64,000 bases of DNA from Bradyrhizobium betae (lineage in GTDB: Bacteria; Pseudomonadota; Alphaproteobacteria; Rhizobiales; Xanthobacteraceae): the NCBI RefSeq assembly GCF_008932115.1, contig NZ_CP044543.1:1550001-1614000 (forward strand), given 5' to 3'. This document shows, piece by piece, positions 25,939 through 35,290 of this stretch (the stretch's first letter is position 1; each line of letters opens with the position of its first letter). Below the pieces are notes generated by a model that was not told the DNA's origin, did no database searches, and was given only the letters and a program-made list of their open reading frames with translations. Both the position numbers and the translations under genes were made by a program.

Positions 25939-28002
25939 ATGAATTACGGCATTGCGTTCACGCCGCTCGTCCCCGCCATCGTCTTGTGGCTCGCGCTCGC
26001 CGCGATCGTGGTCATTGCGATCGTGCTGCTGGTGGCGCGTGCGCGCGGCGCCGCCGTGCGCGTGGCCGCGCTGGCGCTGTTCCTGCTGGCGCTCGCCAAT
26101 CCCTCCTTCACGCGCGAGGACCGCGATCCCCTCACCTCGGTCGCCGCAGTCGTCATCGACAAGAGCCCGAGCCAGAATTTCGGCAAGCGCAACGAGGAAG
26201 CCGCCAAGGCGCAGGAGGCGCTGGTCGACGGCCTGAAGAAAATCAAGGGGCTGGAAGTCCGCGTCGTCGACGCCGGCCAGGCCGATGGCGAAACCGACGG
26301 CACCAAACTGTTCGGTGCGCTGGCCTCGGCATTGTCGGACGTGCCGGTCGACCGCGTCGCCGGCGCGTTCCTGATCACCGACGGCCGCGTCCACGACATC
26401 CCGGCGAGCGCCGCAGCGCTCGGCTTCCAGGCGCCGGTGCACGCGCTGATCACCGGGCAGAAGGACGAGCGCGACCGCCGCATTGCGATCACGGCCGCGC
26501 CGCGCTTCGGCATCGTCGGGCAGAAACAGACCATTACCTACCGGCTCGACGACCAGGGCGTCACCGGCGAGCGCGCCAAGGTCACGATCCGCCGGGACGG
26601 CGAAGTGCTCAGCGAGCGCACATTGTCCAGCGGACAGATCGCAAGCGTCGACGTCGACATCAAGCATGCCGGACCGAACATCGTCGAGATCGAAGCCTCG
26701 CCGCTCGAGAAAGAACTGACGCCTGTCAACAACCGCGCCGTCGTCGCCATCGACGGCGTGCGCGACAAGCTGCGCGTGCTGCTGGTCTCGGGCGAGCCGC
26801 ATTCGGGCGAGCGCACCTGGCGCAATTTGCTGAAGTCCGACGCCAGCGTCGATCTCGTGCACTTCACCATCCTGCGTCCGCCGGAGAAGCAGGACGGCAC
26901 GCCGATCAACGAATTGTCGCTGATCGCGTTTCCGACCCGCGAGCTGTTCCAGCAGAAGATCAACGAATTCCAGCTGATCATCTTCGACCGCTACGCCCGC
27001 CAGGGCGTGCTGCCGATCGCCTATTTCGACAACATCGCGCGCTATGTCCGCGCTGGCGGCGCGGTGCTGGTCTCGGCCGGCCCCGACTATGCCTCCAACA
27101 CCAGCATCTGGCGCACGCCGCTGGATTCGGTGCTGCCGGCTGAACCGGTCGGCGTGACCGAGAAGCCGTTCTATGCGCATCTGTCCGACGTCGGCAAACG
27201 CCATCCGGTCACGCGCGGCCTGGAAGGCTCCGCCTCCGAGCCGCCGCGCTGGAGCCGCTTCTTCCGCACCGTCGACACCCGCAATGCCGTCAACCCGCCG
27301 GTGATGACCGGCGTGGACGGCAAGCCGCTGCTGTTCCTGTCGCGCTTCGGCGAGGGCCGCGTCGCGCTGCTGCTCTCCGACCACATCTGGCTGTGGGCGC
27401 GCGGCTATGAGGGCGGCGGCCCGCATCTCGACTTGCTCAGGCGGATGTCGCACTGGCTGATGAAGCAGCCGGATCTCGACGAGGAAGCACTGCGCCTGCA
27501 GGTGCAGGGTAAGGACCTCGTGGTGGTGCGCCAGACCATGGCGGACAGCGTCCAGCCGGTCAGCGTCACTTCGCCGTCGGGTGTGGCGCACGATCTGACG
27601 CTAAGCGCCGGCGATCCCGGCGAGTGGCGCGCCAGCCTTCCTGCGAACGAGCTCGGCCTGTGGCAAGCCACCGACGGCACGCTGAAGGCGCTGATCAATG
27701 TCGGCCCGACCAATCCGAAGGAGTTTTCGGAAGTCACCTCCACCATCGACACCTTGAAGCCGCTGACGCAAGCGACCGGCGGCAATGCCGTGCGCGTCGT
27801 CGACGGCGCCAGCGTCGAGCTGCCGCGCATCGTGCCGGTGCGCTCGGCCGGCATGTTCGCCGGCGACGGCTGGATGGGCGTGCGGATGCGCGACGCCAGC
27901 GTCGTCAAGGGCGTCGGCGTGCTGCCGATCTTCGCCGGCCTGATCGGCCTGCTGCTGCTGCTCGGCGCATTCGCCGCGACCTGGGTGCGCGAAGGGCGCT
28001 GA
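25939..28002 (+). CDS. Large membrane protein of the MoxR operon, vWA/glutamine-amidotransferase-like
   Basis: 687 residues. Two N-terminal helices (residues 9 to 30 and 36 to 55), a von Willebrand-like segment (VAAVVIDKSPSQNFG near residue 72), a beta-rich middle, and a class I GATase-like region (LRVLLVSGEPHSGERTWRNL, then VRAGGAVLVSAG), and one helix at the C-terminus followed by a short cytoplasmic end. Cys nucleophile of true amidotransferases is not evident, so enzymatic activity is doubtful. Likely co-transcribed with the preceding genes despite the repeat inserted before it. Confidence 0.8.
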   Translation: MNYGIAFTPLVPAIVLWLALAAIVVIAIVLLVARARGAAVRVAALALFLLALANPSFTREDRDPLTSVAAVVIDKSPSQNFGKRNEEAAKAQEALVDGLKKIKGLEVRVVDAGQADGETDGTKLFGALASALSDVPVDRVAGAFLITDGRVHDIPASAAALGFQAPVHALITGQKDERDRRIAITAAPRFGIVGQKQTITYRLDDQGVTGERAKVTIRRDGEVLSERTLSSGQIASVDVDIKHAGPNIVEIEASPLEKELTPVNNRAVVAIDGVRDKLRVLLVSGEPHSGERTWRNLLKSDASVDLVHFTILRPPEKQDGTPINELSLIAFPTRELFQQKINEFQLIIFDRYARQGVLPIAYFDNIARYVRAGGAVLVSAGPDYASNTSIWRTPLDSVLPAEPVGVTEKPFYAHLSDVGKRHPVTRGLEGSASEPPRWSRFFRTVDTRNAVNPPVMTGVDGKPLLFLSRFGEGRVALLLSDHIWLWARGYEGGGPHLDLLRRMSHWLMKQPDLDEEALRLQVQGKDLVVVRQTMADSVQPVSVTSPSGVAHDLTLSAGDPGEWRASLPANELGLWQATDGTLKALINVGPTNPKEFSEVTSTIDTLKPLTQATGGNAVRVVDGASVELPRIVPVRSAGMFAGDGWMGVRMRDASVVKGVGVLPIFAGLIGLLLLLGAFAATWVREGR

Positions 28003-28085
28003 TCTTTCAGTTGCAGGAACGACACATCGCGGGCTGGCCTGCGCGCGTGGGTTCGGCGGCGGTTGACATCCACTCACCGATCGGG

Positions 28086-28106
28086 CGATGTTACAATATA
28101 ACATCG
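28086..28106. promoter_or_regulatory. Zur-type operator
   Basis: Perfect inverted repeat with 8-bp arms CGATGTTA and TAACATCG around CAATA. The core ATGTTACAATATAACAT differs at one position from the gammaproteobacterial Zur consensus ATGTTATANTATAACAT. It lies 50 bp before the DUF2946 start. A TTGACA hexamer at 28063-28068 lies just upstream, so the site would sit in the promoter and repress it in zinc-replete cells. Confidence 0.7.
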
Positions 28107-28155
28107 TGAAAGCCCGAGGGGATCGGCGCTTCGCGATGCGGGGTGGCGTTTCCAG

Positions 28156-28560
28156 ATGAAGTGGTTCCGGTCGAATATCAGGCACGGCGCCCGGCTCGCG
28201 TTGTTCGCGATGCTGGTGCAGCTCGCGCTGACGTTCGGCCACAGCCATTGGTTCGCCCAGGCGACGACGCTCGCCCAGTCCTCGCTTCAGCAAGCCGATA
28301 GCGCCAAGAGCGTTGCGCCGGACGACCGCGCCGCGGTCCAGAAGCAATCGCCCGCGGGCCCCGACCGCGAGCAGCCGGGCGACGACAATTGCGCGATCTG
28401 CGCCGTCGTCGCGATGGCGGGCACCGTCGTCTCCGCGACGCCGCCTTTGCTGCTGCTACCGCAGGCGATCGAGCTGCTCTATCTCACCCTAGATGCCGAA
28501 TTCGTCCATCTGACATCGGCTGCCACGGCGTTCCAGCCGCGCGCCCCTCCCGCGTCCTGA
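28156..28560 (+). CDS. DUF2946 family exported protein
   Basis: 134 residues. N-terminal hydrophobic segment (LALFAMLVQLALTFGHSHW), then a variable region and the DUF2946-like DDNCAICAVVAMAG box with a CxxC pair. DUF2946 proteins are small membrane proteins that commonly precede TonB-dependent receptors and metal-related genes. Here it follows a Zur-type operator and precedes the receptor by 145 bp, so a role in zinc handling is inferred. The GHSH and CxxC groups are candidate metal ligands. Confidence 0.75.
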   Translation: MKWFRSNIRHGARLALFAMLVQLALTFGHSHWFAQATTLAQSSLQQADSAKSVAPDDRAAVQKQSPAGPDREQPGDDNCAICAVVAMAGTVVSATPPLLLLPQAIELLYLTLDAEFVHLTSAATAFQPRAPPAS

Positions 28561-28705
28561 TCTCCAACGCTTGATCATGCCCAGGCTCGCCGCGTTTCGG
28601 CGAATGCCCGGGAAACGTTGAAGTCGAATTCCGTCGCACCGCGACGGCAGGCCGCCTCCGATCAGCAACCCCATCTGCGGACGGCGCCTGAGTGGAATCA
28701 GGACC

Positions 28706-31060
28706 ATGTCATTTCAATTGCGACGCGCGCAGCGTCTGGGCGGAGCAAGCCTGCTCCTGCTCGGCGCCGCCGCCACTCCGGCGCTGGCCCAGGACAAACC
28801 CGCGGCGACCGAGCTTCCCGCCGTCACCGTGACGGCGCCCAGCCCCATCGTGCGCCGGGCCATCGTGCCATCACGCACGGCAAGCCGCGCCACGCGTCCT
28901 GCGCCAGCGCGCAACCGCGAACGCACTGCCGAACCCGCGCCGGCGGCACCCGCCGCGCCGCAGCCCGGCGTGCTGCCTGTCGTGACCAACCAGTTCGCCA
29001 CCGTCACGGTGATCCCGAACGAGGAGATCCGCCGTCAGGGCGGCGGTCAGCTCGGCGATCTCCTGTTCTCCAAGCCCGGCATCACCGGCTCGGGCTTCGC
29101 ACCCGGCGCCTCCAGCCGGCCGATCATCCGGGGTCTCGACGTCAACCGCGTCGGCATCGTCGAGAACGGCACCAATGCGGGCGGCGCCTCCGATCTCGGC
29201 GAGGATCACTTCGTCCCGATCGATCCGCTCGCGACCAACCAGATCGAAGTGGTGCGCGGGCCGGCCGCGCTGCGCTACGGCTCGACCTCGATCGGCGGCG
29301 TCGTCAGCGCCACCAACAACCGGATTCCGGACGCCCTGCCGGCTTGCGCGCCGTCGTTCCAGGCTTACGGCCTGCCGGCCAAGGCCCCGCTCGCAGCGGC
29401 CGCGACGTCGCCGTGCGTCACCGCCGAGACGCGCACCGCGTTCTCTTCGGTCGATCGCGGCGTCGAGAGCGGCGTGCTGCTCGACACCGGCGGCGGCAAT
29501 TTTGCCTTCCATGCCGACGTCTATGGCCGCACCACCTCGGACTATTCCATCCCGAGCTATCCTTACCTGAACGACCAGACGCGATCCGTGAACGGCCGCC
29601 AGCCAAACTCGGCGACGCGCTCGGACGGCGCCTCGATCGGCGGTTCCTACTTCTTCCAGGGCGGCTATATCGGCGCATCGATCACGCAGAACGACTCGCT
29701 CTACCACATCCCCGGCATCGACGGCGCCGACCACAACACGCGGATCGACGGCCACCAGACCAAGATCAACGTCAAGGGCGAGTATCATCCCGACGCGGCC
29801 GCGATCGACGCCGTCCGCTTCTGGGCTGGCGCGACCGACTACCGGCACAACGAGATCGGGCTTGCCGATCCGGCCGATCCCACCAGCGACGGCGTGCGGC
29901 AGACCTTCACCAACAAGGAGCAGGAGATCCGCACCGAGGTGCAGCTGATGCCGTTCAACGCGCGCTTCGCCGAGGTGACGACGGCGCTCGGCTTCCAGGT
30001 CGGCCATCAGGAGCTGAGCGCGCCGAGCCCGGACAATCCCGGCACGCTGTTCAATGGGCTGTGGGACCCCAACAACAGCACGCGCGTTGCGGCTTACGCC
30101 TTCAACGAGTTCAAGTTCACCGAGCAAACAAAGGCGCAGATCGCCGGCCGCATCGAGCATGTCGAGCTGCACGGCACCACGCCCGACTTCCCGGCGGATT
30201 ACCTGCCTGACGGCACGCCGCAGGCGGGCACTGCGCGCAATCCGTCGTTCACGCCGAAGAGCGGCAGCATCGGCCTGTTGCAGGATTTGCCGGGCGGCAT
30301 GGTCGGCAGCATCACCGCGCAATATGTCGAGCGCGCACCGAAGGCGGCCGAGCTGTTTTCCCGCGGCGGCCACGATGCGACCGCGACGTTCGACATCGGC
30401 AATCCCAGCCTCACCATCGAGACCGCCAAATCGGTCGAGCTCGGCGTGCGCAGGGCGACGGGACCGTTCCGCTTCGAGGCGACCGTCTACTACACGCATT
30501 TCGACAACTTCATCTATCGCCGGCTCACCGGCGTGATGTGCGACGGCGACTTCGCCTCGTGCGGCACGCCGGGCGCCGAACTGAACCAGGCGGTCTATTC
30601 GCAACGCAATGCCAACTTCCGCGGCGGCGAGTTCCAGTCGCAGCTCGATGTCGGCGCGTTCCAGGGCGGTATCTGGGGCATCGAGAACCAGCTCGACATG
30701 GTCCGCGCCACCTTCACCGACGGCACCAACGTGCCACGCATTCCGCCGCTGCGGATGGGCGGCGGCGTGTTCTGGCGCGACGACAACTGGTTGATGCGCG
30801 TCAACCTGTTGCACGCCTTCGCGCAGAACAACGTCGCCGTGATCGCGGAGACGCCGACCCCGGGCTACAATCTGTTGAAGGCCGAGGTCAGCTACAAGAC
30901 AAAACTCGACCGCAGTTGGTTCGGCGCGCGCGAGATGACGGCTGGCATCGTCGGCAACAACCTGCTCAACGAAAACATCCGCAACTCGGTGTCCTACACC
31001 AAGGACGAGGTCCTGATGCCCGGCATCGGCGTGCGGGCGTTTGCCAACTTCAAGTTCTAG
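28706..31060 (+). CDS. TonB-dependent outer-membrane receptor, probably zinc (ZnuD-like)
   Basis: 784 residues. Signal peptide ends near PALAQ; plug domain starts near residue 95 (TVTVIPNEEIRRQGGGQLGDLL) and includes RPIIRGLDVNRVGIVENG and the VVRGPAALRYGSTSIGGVV element; the barrel ends in an aromatic residue (VRAFANFKF). Two Cys in the insert near residue 215 to 233 and a Cys pair at CDGDFASC may form disulfides, as in ZnuD-type receptors. Zinc specificity is inferred from the Zur-type operator upstream of DUF2946, not from ligand residues. Confidence 0.85.
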   Translation: MSFQLRRAQRLGGASLLLLGAAATPALAQDKPAATELPAVTVTAPSPIVRRAIVPSRTASRATRPAPARNRERTAEPAPAAPAAPQPGVLPVVTNQFATVTVIPNEEIRRQGGGQLGDLLFSKPGITGSGFAPGASSRPIIRGLDVNRVGIVENGTNAGGASDLGEDHFVPIDPLATNQIEVVRGPAALRYGSTSIGGVVSATNNRIPDALPACAPSFQAYGLPAKAPLAAAATSPCVTAETRTAFSSVDRGVESGVLLDTGGGNFAFHADVYGRTTSDYSIPSYPYLNDQTRSVNGRQPNSATRSDGASIGGSYFFQGGYIGASITQNDSLYHIPGIDGADHNTRIDGHQTKINVKGEYHPDAAAIDAVRFWAGATDYRHNEIGLADPADPTSDGVRQTFTNKEQEIRTEVQLMPFNARFAEVTTALGFQVGHQELSAPSPDNPGTLFNGLWDPNNSTRVAAYAFNEFKFTEQTKAQIAGRIEHVELHGTTPDFPADYLPDGTPQAGTARNPSFTPKSGSIGLLQDLPGGMVGSITAQYVERAPKAAELFSRGGHDATATFDIGNPSLTIETAKSVELGVRRATGPFRFEATVYYTHFDNFIYRRLTGVMCDGDFASCGTPGAELNQAVYSQRNANFRGGEFQSQLDVGAFQGGIWGIENQLDMVRATFTDGTNVPRIPPLRMGGGVFWRDDNWLMRVNLLHAFAQNNVAVIAETPTPGYNLLKAEVSYKTKLDRSWFGAREMTAGIVGNNLLNENIRNSVSYTKDEVLMPGIGVRAFANFKF

Positions 31061-31071
31061 CCGCGATCGGG

Positions 31072-31091
31072 TCGGGGCCTGCGGGCCCCGA
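31072..31091. terminator. GC-rich stem-loop after the receptor gene
   Basis: Stem TCGGGGCC/GGCCCCGA with loop TGCG, 11 bp after the receptor stop and shortly before the convergent acetyltransferase stop. No clear T-run, so termination would be weak or bidirectional. Confidence 0.4.
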
Positions 31092-31123
31092 TCAATCTCG
31101 GGCACGTGCATCGGAGCCCGGAG

Positions 31124-31603
31124 CTACGCCCGCGTAAGCCGCTTCTCGAAGCGCCACTGCTCGACGGGGAAGGGCCCGTTCGAGGTCTCGGACAACATCA
31201 TGAAGGTGCCGGCATTGCGCCAGCCGCTTTTCTCGTAGAACCGCGCGGCCCGCGCGTTGCCGACGGCACAGGCCAGCCACGCCAGCTCCACGCCGCGCGC
31301 GGCGAGCCGCGCTTCCGCGTCGGCGATCAGCGCCGCGGCCACACCCGTGCCGTGCGCTTCGGCCGACACGAAGAGCTGATTCAGCTCGTCCCCCTTGAGC
31401 GCGCAGAAGCCGAGTGGCGCACCGGCCGGGCCGACGACGCAGACATCGGGAAGCTTGACCGCGAGCCGGTCGCGAAAGCTTGGGACGGTCCGGAGCCGGA
31501 CCAGCTCGGGCGGCGCCAGATGCGCATGCGACCCATGCCAGGCATCGTGCCACACTAGCGCGAGATGATCGATCTCACCGGCATCAGCGGGGCGCACCTG
31601 CAT
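31124..31603 (-). CDS. GNAT-family N-acetyltransferase
   Basis: 159 residues. Acetyl-CoA binding motif A is visible as LFVSAEAHGTGVAAALIADAE (quoted in part: HGTGVAAALIADAE), followed by ACAVGNARAARFYEKSGW, the classic motif B with the Tyr general acid. Substrate unknown. ATG at 31603 is chosen because GAGGGAG precedes it at good spacing; an upstream in-frame ATG lacks one. Downstream of a second GNAT gene on the same strand. Confidence 0.85.
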   Translation of the reverse strand: MQVRPADAGEIDHLALVWHDAWHGSHAHLAPPELVRLRTVPSFRDRLAVKLPDVCVVGPAGAPLGFCALKGDELNQLFVSAEAHGTGVAAALIADAEARLAARGVELAWLACAVGNARAARFYEKSGWRNAGTFMMLSETSNGPFPVEQWRFEKRLTRA

Positions 31604-31653
31604 CGTCGACACTCCCTCAGGCATTGGTTGCAGCCCGGATCGAGCGACACGCC

Positions 31654-32172
31654 CTACCCTGCCCGCGCCTTGCTCCAGTCGGGCCCGACCGCTCCCGATA
31701 CGCCCGCGAAGGCGCCATCGACCAGCTCGAACACCAGGATGCGGGCGGCATCGACCGGGCCCGGCATGGTGATGCGGCCCTTGTCGACCCGCTTGAAGCC
31801 GACGCGGCTGTAATAGGGCTCGTCGCCGACCAGCAGCACGAGGCGGTGACCCTTTTCCTTTGCGTCCTTCAGCGCGCGCTCCATCAGCAGACGGCCGACG
31901 CCGCGGCTGCGGAACGGCGGCTCGACGGTGAGCGGCCCGAGCATCAGCGCAGGCGTCTCGCCGATCAGAATCGGCAATTGCCTGACCGAGCCGACCAGCA
32001 GCGTGCCGATATGCGCAGTGAAGGACAGTTCGAGCAGATGGTCGACATGCTCGCGGATGCGGTAGGCGCTGAGCACGAAGCGGCCGGGGCCGAAGGTACG
32101 TTCGTGCAGCCGTTCGATCGCATGGGCGTCGCCAGCGGCTTCGGGATGGATGGTGAGCGAGAGATCGGTCAT
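31654..32172 (-). CDS. GNAT-family N-acetyltransferase (YhbS-like)
   Basis: 172 residues. N-terminal TIHPEAAGDAHAIERLHERTF, the motif A PPFRSRGVGRLLMERALKDA and a VLLVGDEPYYSRVGFKRV segment near residue 115 match YhbS-type acetyltransferases. Substrate unknown. Its ATG overlaps the stop of the upstream membrane-protein gene by 4 bp, so these two are coupled, and the other GNAT gene lies 50 bp downstream. Confidence 0.88.
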   Translation of the reverse strand: MTDLSLTIHPEAAGDAHAIERLHERTFGPGRFVLSAYRIREHVDHLLELSFTAHIGTLLVGSVRQLPILIGETPALMLGPLTVEPPFRSRGVGRLLMERALKDAKEKGHRLVLLVGDEPYYSRVGFKRVDKGRITMPGPVDAARILVFELVDGAFAGVSGAVGPDWSKARAG

Positions 32173-33341
32173 GTTGACCGGCGGGATAACATCTCAGAGG
32201 GCCGTGGTCCACCGGGCTCATGGTCCATCCTCCCCTGTGCCGGGCCGCGGGTAAGGACCGCCGCGAACAGCAGCGTCCAGAGCGACAGCATCAGAGTGGG
32301 AATGACGTAATACGGCGTGAAGACGGGATGCGTGGCAAAGAACGCGAGATTCAGCGCGAGATTGCCGGCCACCAGCAGCGTGAGTTTCCTGACGCCGGCA
32401 TGGCCTGCGAAACGCCATAACAGCGCGGTCCAGACACAGGCGATTACGATCACCGGAAACTGTGTATCGCCGAGATAGGCCCGCAGCACGGCAGGATCGA
32501 GGCTCCGCGGGGCCGTATCCTGGCCGCCATAGGCCGAGACCAGCGGATTACCGGAATTGACGAGATTGGCCGCGAAGACCGGCAGCAGGCCGACCAGAAA
32601 CGCCAGGCCGAGCGTCAGACCCGATACGAAGGTTTCGCGGGTGCGGCATATCAGGAACGACAGGCCGAAGAACAGGAAATAGCCGGCCGACAGAACCACG
32701 TTCGCGATCCTGAAGCTCGCGGACAGGCCGAGCAGAACGCCGACGGCCGCGACCATCAGGAGGCGGCGCCGGCCGTCATCGACGAACAGCCTCGCGGTGA
32801 ACAGGCCCGCCAACGCGCAGATGACCATGGTCGGCGCGATCGAATAGCTCGCCTTGGCCGGGTTGATCATGAAGATGATCGACAGCGCGCCCAACAGTGC
32901 GGCCGCTGTCAACGACGCAGGCTCCCGCGCACGCCACAGACCGTACAGCGCGAAACCGGCGATGATGGTGGTCGCCAGCGCATATAGCGGAACGACATGG
33001 AATCCCTCCGGGAAAAGCGCCAGCACGAAGCCCGTGCCCGGCGGCGGCGTCATCACCCATTTGCTGCCGTCGGCAGTCTGGGTGTGGCAAGGCGCCCGCG
33101 TCGGATCGCGCCAGTTCGGAAAATCGATGCTGCGCAACTTGTTCGCGAGATAGCCGTCGGTTTCACGGGCGAGGCTGGTGTCGAGCCCATGCCATCCGAA
33201 GCGCTGGAACAGATGCGCTTGCCTGAGATAGCAGATGTCGTCATAGACGCCGCGGCTTTCGCTCCAATGCGAGATCAGCCTGATGTTGCTGGCCAGAATT
33301 GCCAGAAACACAATGGAAAAAAATACTTTGACAGCTCTCAT
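32169..33341 (-). CDS. Polytopic membrane protein, possibly a GT39/GT-C-like glycosyltransferase
   Basis: About 390 residues with ten or so hydrophobic helices. The first periplasmic loop (residues 27 to 100, containing DDICYLRQAHLFQRFGWHG and later PPPGTGFVLALFP) resembles the acidic and PPG-containing loop of GT-C lipid-linked sugar transferases, but I cannot confirm the family. The start is ATG 33341 (MRAVKVFF); the frame is open to 33416. It is divergent from a dolichol-phosphate-mannose-synthase-like gene, which fits a lipid-linked sugar pathway. Confidence 0.65.
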   Translation of the reverse strand: MRAVKVFFSIVFLAILASNIRLISHWSESRGVYDDICYLRQAHLFQRFGWHGLDTSLARETDGYLANKLRSIDFPNWRDPTRAPCHTQTADGSKWVMTPPPGTGFVLALFPEGFHVVPLYALATTIIAGFALYGLWRAREPASLTAAALLGALSIIFMINPAKASYSIAPTMVICALAGLFTARLFVDDGRRRLLMVAAVGVLLGLSASFRIANVVLSAGYFLFFGLSFLICRTRETFVSGLTLGLAFLVGLLPVFAANLVNSGNPLVSAYGGQDTAPRSLDPAVLRAYLGDTQFPVIVIACVWTALLWRFAGHAGVRKLTLLVAGNLALNLAFFATHPVFTPYYVIPTLMLSLWTLLFAAVLTRGPAQGRMDHEPGGPRPSEMLSRRST

Positions 33342-33443
33342 GGGCTCTCGCCGGGCCTGCCGGCCTAGCCTGGAAACGGTCCGCCTGTACAGGAAAAGCA
33401 CCGGCAAGTATAGCAAGGTGGGGATTTTGGAGGTGGGGCGGCC

Positions 33444-34214
33444 GTGGCCGACATGAGTTTGGGGCCGGACTTGGGTTCAAGCGACACGTGCCGCAGCGCC
33501 GCAAGGCAGGCCGGCGCGCCGCGGGTCCTGCTCGTCATTCCCTGCTTCAACGAGGAGGCCTCGATCGGCGGCCTCCTGAGCGAGATCGCCGCGATCGGCC
33601 GCGGCTACCACACCCTCGTCGTCGACGACGGCTCGTCCGATGCGACGTGCGCGGTGGCAAGCTGCCGCTCGCCCGTTGCCCGCCTCGCGCAGAATCTCGG
33701 CATCGGCGGCGCCGTGCAGACCGGCATCAAATACGCGGCGGGGCACGACTTCGATTTCTGCATCCAGATCGACGGCGACGGGCAGCATGATCCGCGCGCG
33801 ATCGAGACGCTGCTCGATGCCTATCGCAGCCACCCGACCAACATCACCATCGGAAGCCGCTTCATCGACCATTCCGGCTTCTGCTCGACGCCGATGCGCC
33901 GTGCCGGCATCAGGCTGATCGTGCTTGCGCTCAACGGGCTCTTCACCGGCGGCCGCATCACCGATCCGACCAGCGGCATGCGGCTGCTCGACCGCTCGGC
34001 CATCGCCTTGTTCGCGAAATCCTATCCTGCGGATTTTCCGGAGCCGATTTCGCTGGCCTGGGCGATGCGCGCGGGGCTGACCGTCAGCGAGGTGCCGGTC
34101 GAGATGCGGGCGCGGGAGGCCGGCGTCAGCTCGATCGACGGTTTGAAGTCGGCGAGCTACATGGTCCGCGTTCTCGGCTACATCCTGCTCGCGCGTCTCG
34201 TGAGAGCGCCATGA
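33444..34214 (+). CDS. Family 2 glycosyltransferase, dolichyl-phosphate-mannose-synthase-like
   Basis: 256 residues. GT-A fold with VLLVIPCFNEEASIGGLL at the start, VVDDGSSDAT near residue 57 and the metal-binding IQIDGDGQHDP near residue 110; GSRFIDHSG follows. No transmembrane helices of its own except weak ones at the end. The start is GTG 33444 or ATG 33453. Divergent from the membrane protein and 65 bp ahead of a DUF2304 protein; together these may transfer sugars onto a lipid carrier. Confidence 0.88.
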   Translation: MADMSLGPDLGSSDTCRSAARQAGAPRVLLVIPCFNEEASIGGLLSEIAAIGRGYHTLVVDDGSSDATCAVASCRSPVARLAQNLGIGGAVQTGIKYAAGHDFDFCIQIDGDGQHDPRAIETLLDAYRSHPTNITIGSRFIDHSGFCSTPMRRAGIRLIVLALNGLFTGGRITDPTSGMRLLDRSAIALFAKSYPADFPEPISLAWAMRAGLTVSEVPVEMRAREAGVSSIDGLKSASYMVRVLGYILLARLVRAP

Positions 34215-34278
34215 CGCCGAGACTTCCAGTGATGATTTGCGATCCTATCATTCCATCGAACATTTCGAGGAGGCAGCC

Positions 34279-34662
34279 GTGACAAGTGCCATTCCGAGCC
34301 CGGAGACGGTCGTCGTCATCTCCGCCTTTGCACTGATCTACATGCTGGTGCTGCTGCGCAAGACGTTGCAGGGCAAGTTCGACCTCTATGACTTCATGAT
34401 GCTGTCCATGGTGGCGATCATACCGGCAGGCTTCGCGCTGTTTCCAAACCTGGCCTATCTGGTCAGCCATTTGACCGGCGTCGTATTTCCGTTCGTCGTG
34501 ATGTTCGGCGCGCTGTTCCTGGTGGTGTTCGCGTTCATGCACAACATGACGGCGCGGCTGCACCGGCTGGAGCGGCAGAACTGCGCGCTGATCCAGGAGC
34601 AGAGCCTGCTGGCGCTGGAGCTGAAGGAGAGCGGGCAGACAAGCGGGACGAATGTTGCCTGA
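34279..34662 (+). CDS. DUF2304 membrane protein
   Basis: 127 residues from GTG 34279, chosen because GAGGAGG lies 6 bp upstream. Three transmembrane helices (residues 9 to 25, 38 to 58, 70 to 90) followed by a coiled-coil-like tail (LHRLERQNCALIQEQSLLALE). DUF2304 commonly follows GT2 dolichyl-phosphate-type glycosyltransferases, as it does here. Function unknown; proposed membrane partner of the glycosyltransferase. Confidence 0.82.
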   Translation: MTSAIPSPETVVVISAFALIYMLVLLRKTLQGKFDLYDFMMLSMVAIIPAGFALFPNLAYLVSHLTGVVFPFVVMFGALFLVVFAFMHNMTARLHRLERQNCALIQEQSLLALELKESGQTSGTNVA

Positions 34663-34691
34663 ATAGAAGCAAGCCGACCGAGCCCAATTCA

Positions 34692-35198
34692 TCATGTCCT
34701 CGGCATTTGCCGCCACGTCGCCATCAGCGGCTTGCCGTCCAGGACCTCCGCGAGCCTTTGCCGCGTGCCATGCGTGGTCCCCTCCGGCAGCGCCGTGATC
34801 GCAAAGAAGCCGCACTCGACGATCTCGTGGTTCGGCTTGGGCAGGCGATCCTGCCTGAACTGCCTGACCACGTAGACCGCGACATGATCGCGGCGGGAGA
34901 CGTGGCTGTTGAGGAAGATGCCGTGCAGCACGGCCTCTCCGGTGAGATCGATATCGCCCTCCTCCTTGAGCTCGCGCCGCATCGCCTGCTCCATGGTCTC
35001 GCCGAGATCGACGCCGCCGCCGGGCAGATACCAGCCGCTGACGTAGCTGTGCCTTACCAGGAACACCCGGTTCTCGTCGTCCAGCACCACGGCGCGGACG
35101 CCGAGCGTCATGCCGCGAACCAGCAGGAAATAGGCGTGAAAGATTCGCCGCAGCAGCGGTTCGAATTTTCGTCGGACGCTGTTCAGACGATCCCCCAT
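34692..35198 (-). CDS. Nudix hydrolase
   Basis: About 168 residues. The Nudix box is readable as GGGVDLGETMEQAMRRELKE followed by EGDI, with the usual REL-KEE pattern (the glycine after EE is replaced by Gly-Asp as EEGDI). N-terminal amphipathic or membrane-proximal part RIFHAYFLLVRGM precedes the fold. ATG at 35198 (MGDRLNSV) is chosen over the upstream frame. Substrate unknown. Confidence 0.82.
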   Translation of the reverse strand: MGDRLNSVRRKFEPLLRRIFHAYFLLVRGMTLGVRAVVLDDENRVFLVRHSYVSGWYLPGGGVDLGETMEQAMRRELKEEGDIDLTGEAVLHGIFLNSHVSRRDHVAVYVVRQFRQDRLPKPNHEIVECGFFAITALPEGTTHGTRQRLAEVLDGKPLMATWRQMPRT

Positions 35199-35290
35199 CA
35201 GGCTCCCTTGGCGCCCCGCTTCAGGCTTTGCTTGCGCGTCGCACGCGACCTTGCCATTACAGCGGAGCAATAGCGAGGCAATCGCCCGTC

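Noticed and set aside
28871..31111. 746-residue minus-strand open frame
   Set aside because: Antisense to the TonB receptor, which has clear plug and barrel motifs; the antisense translation has shadow composition.
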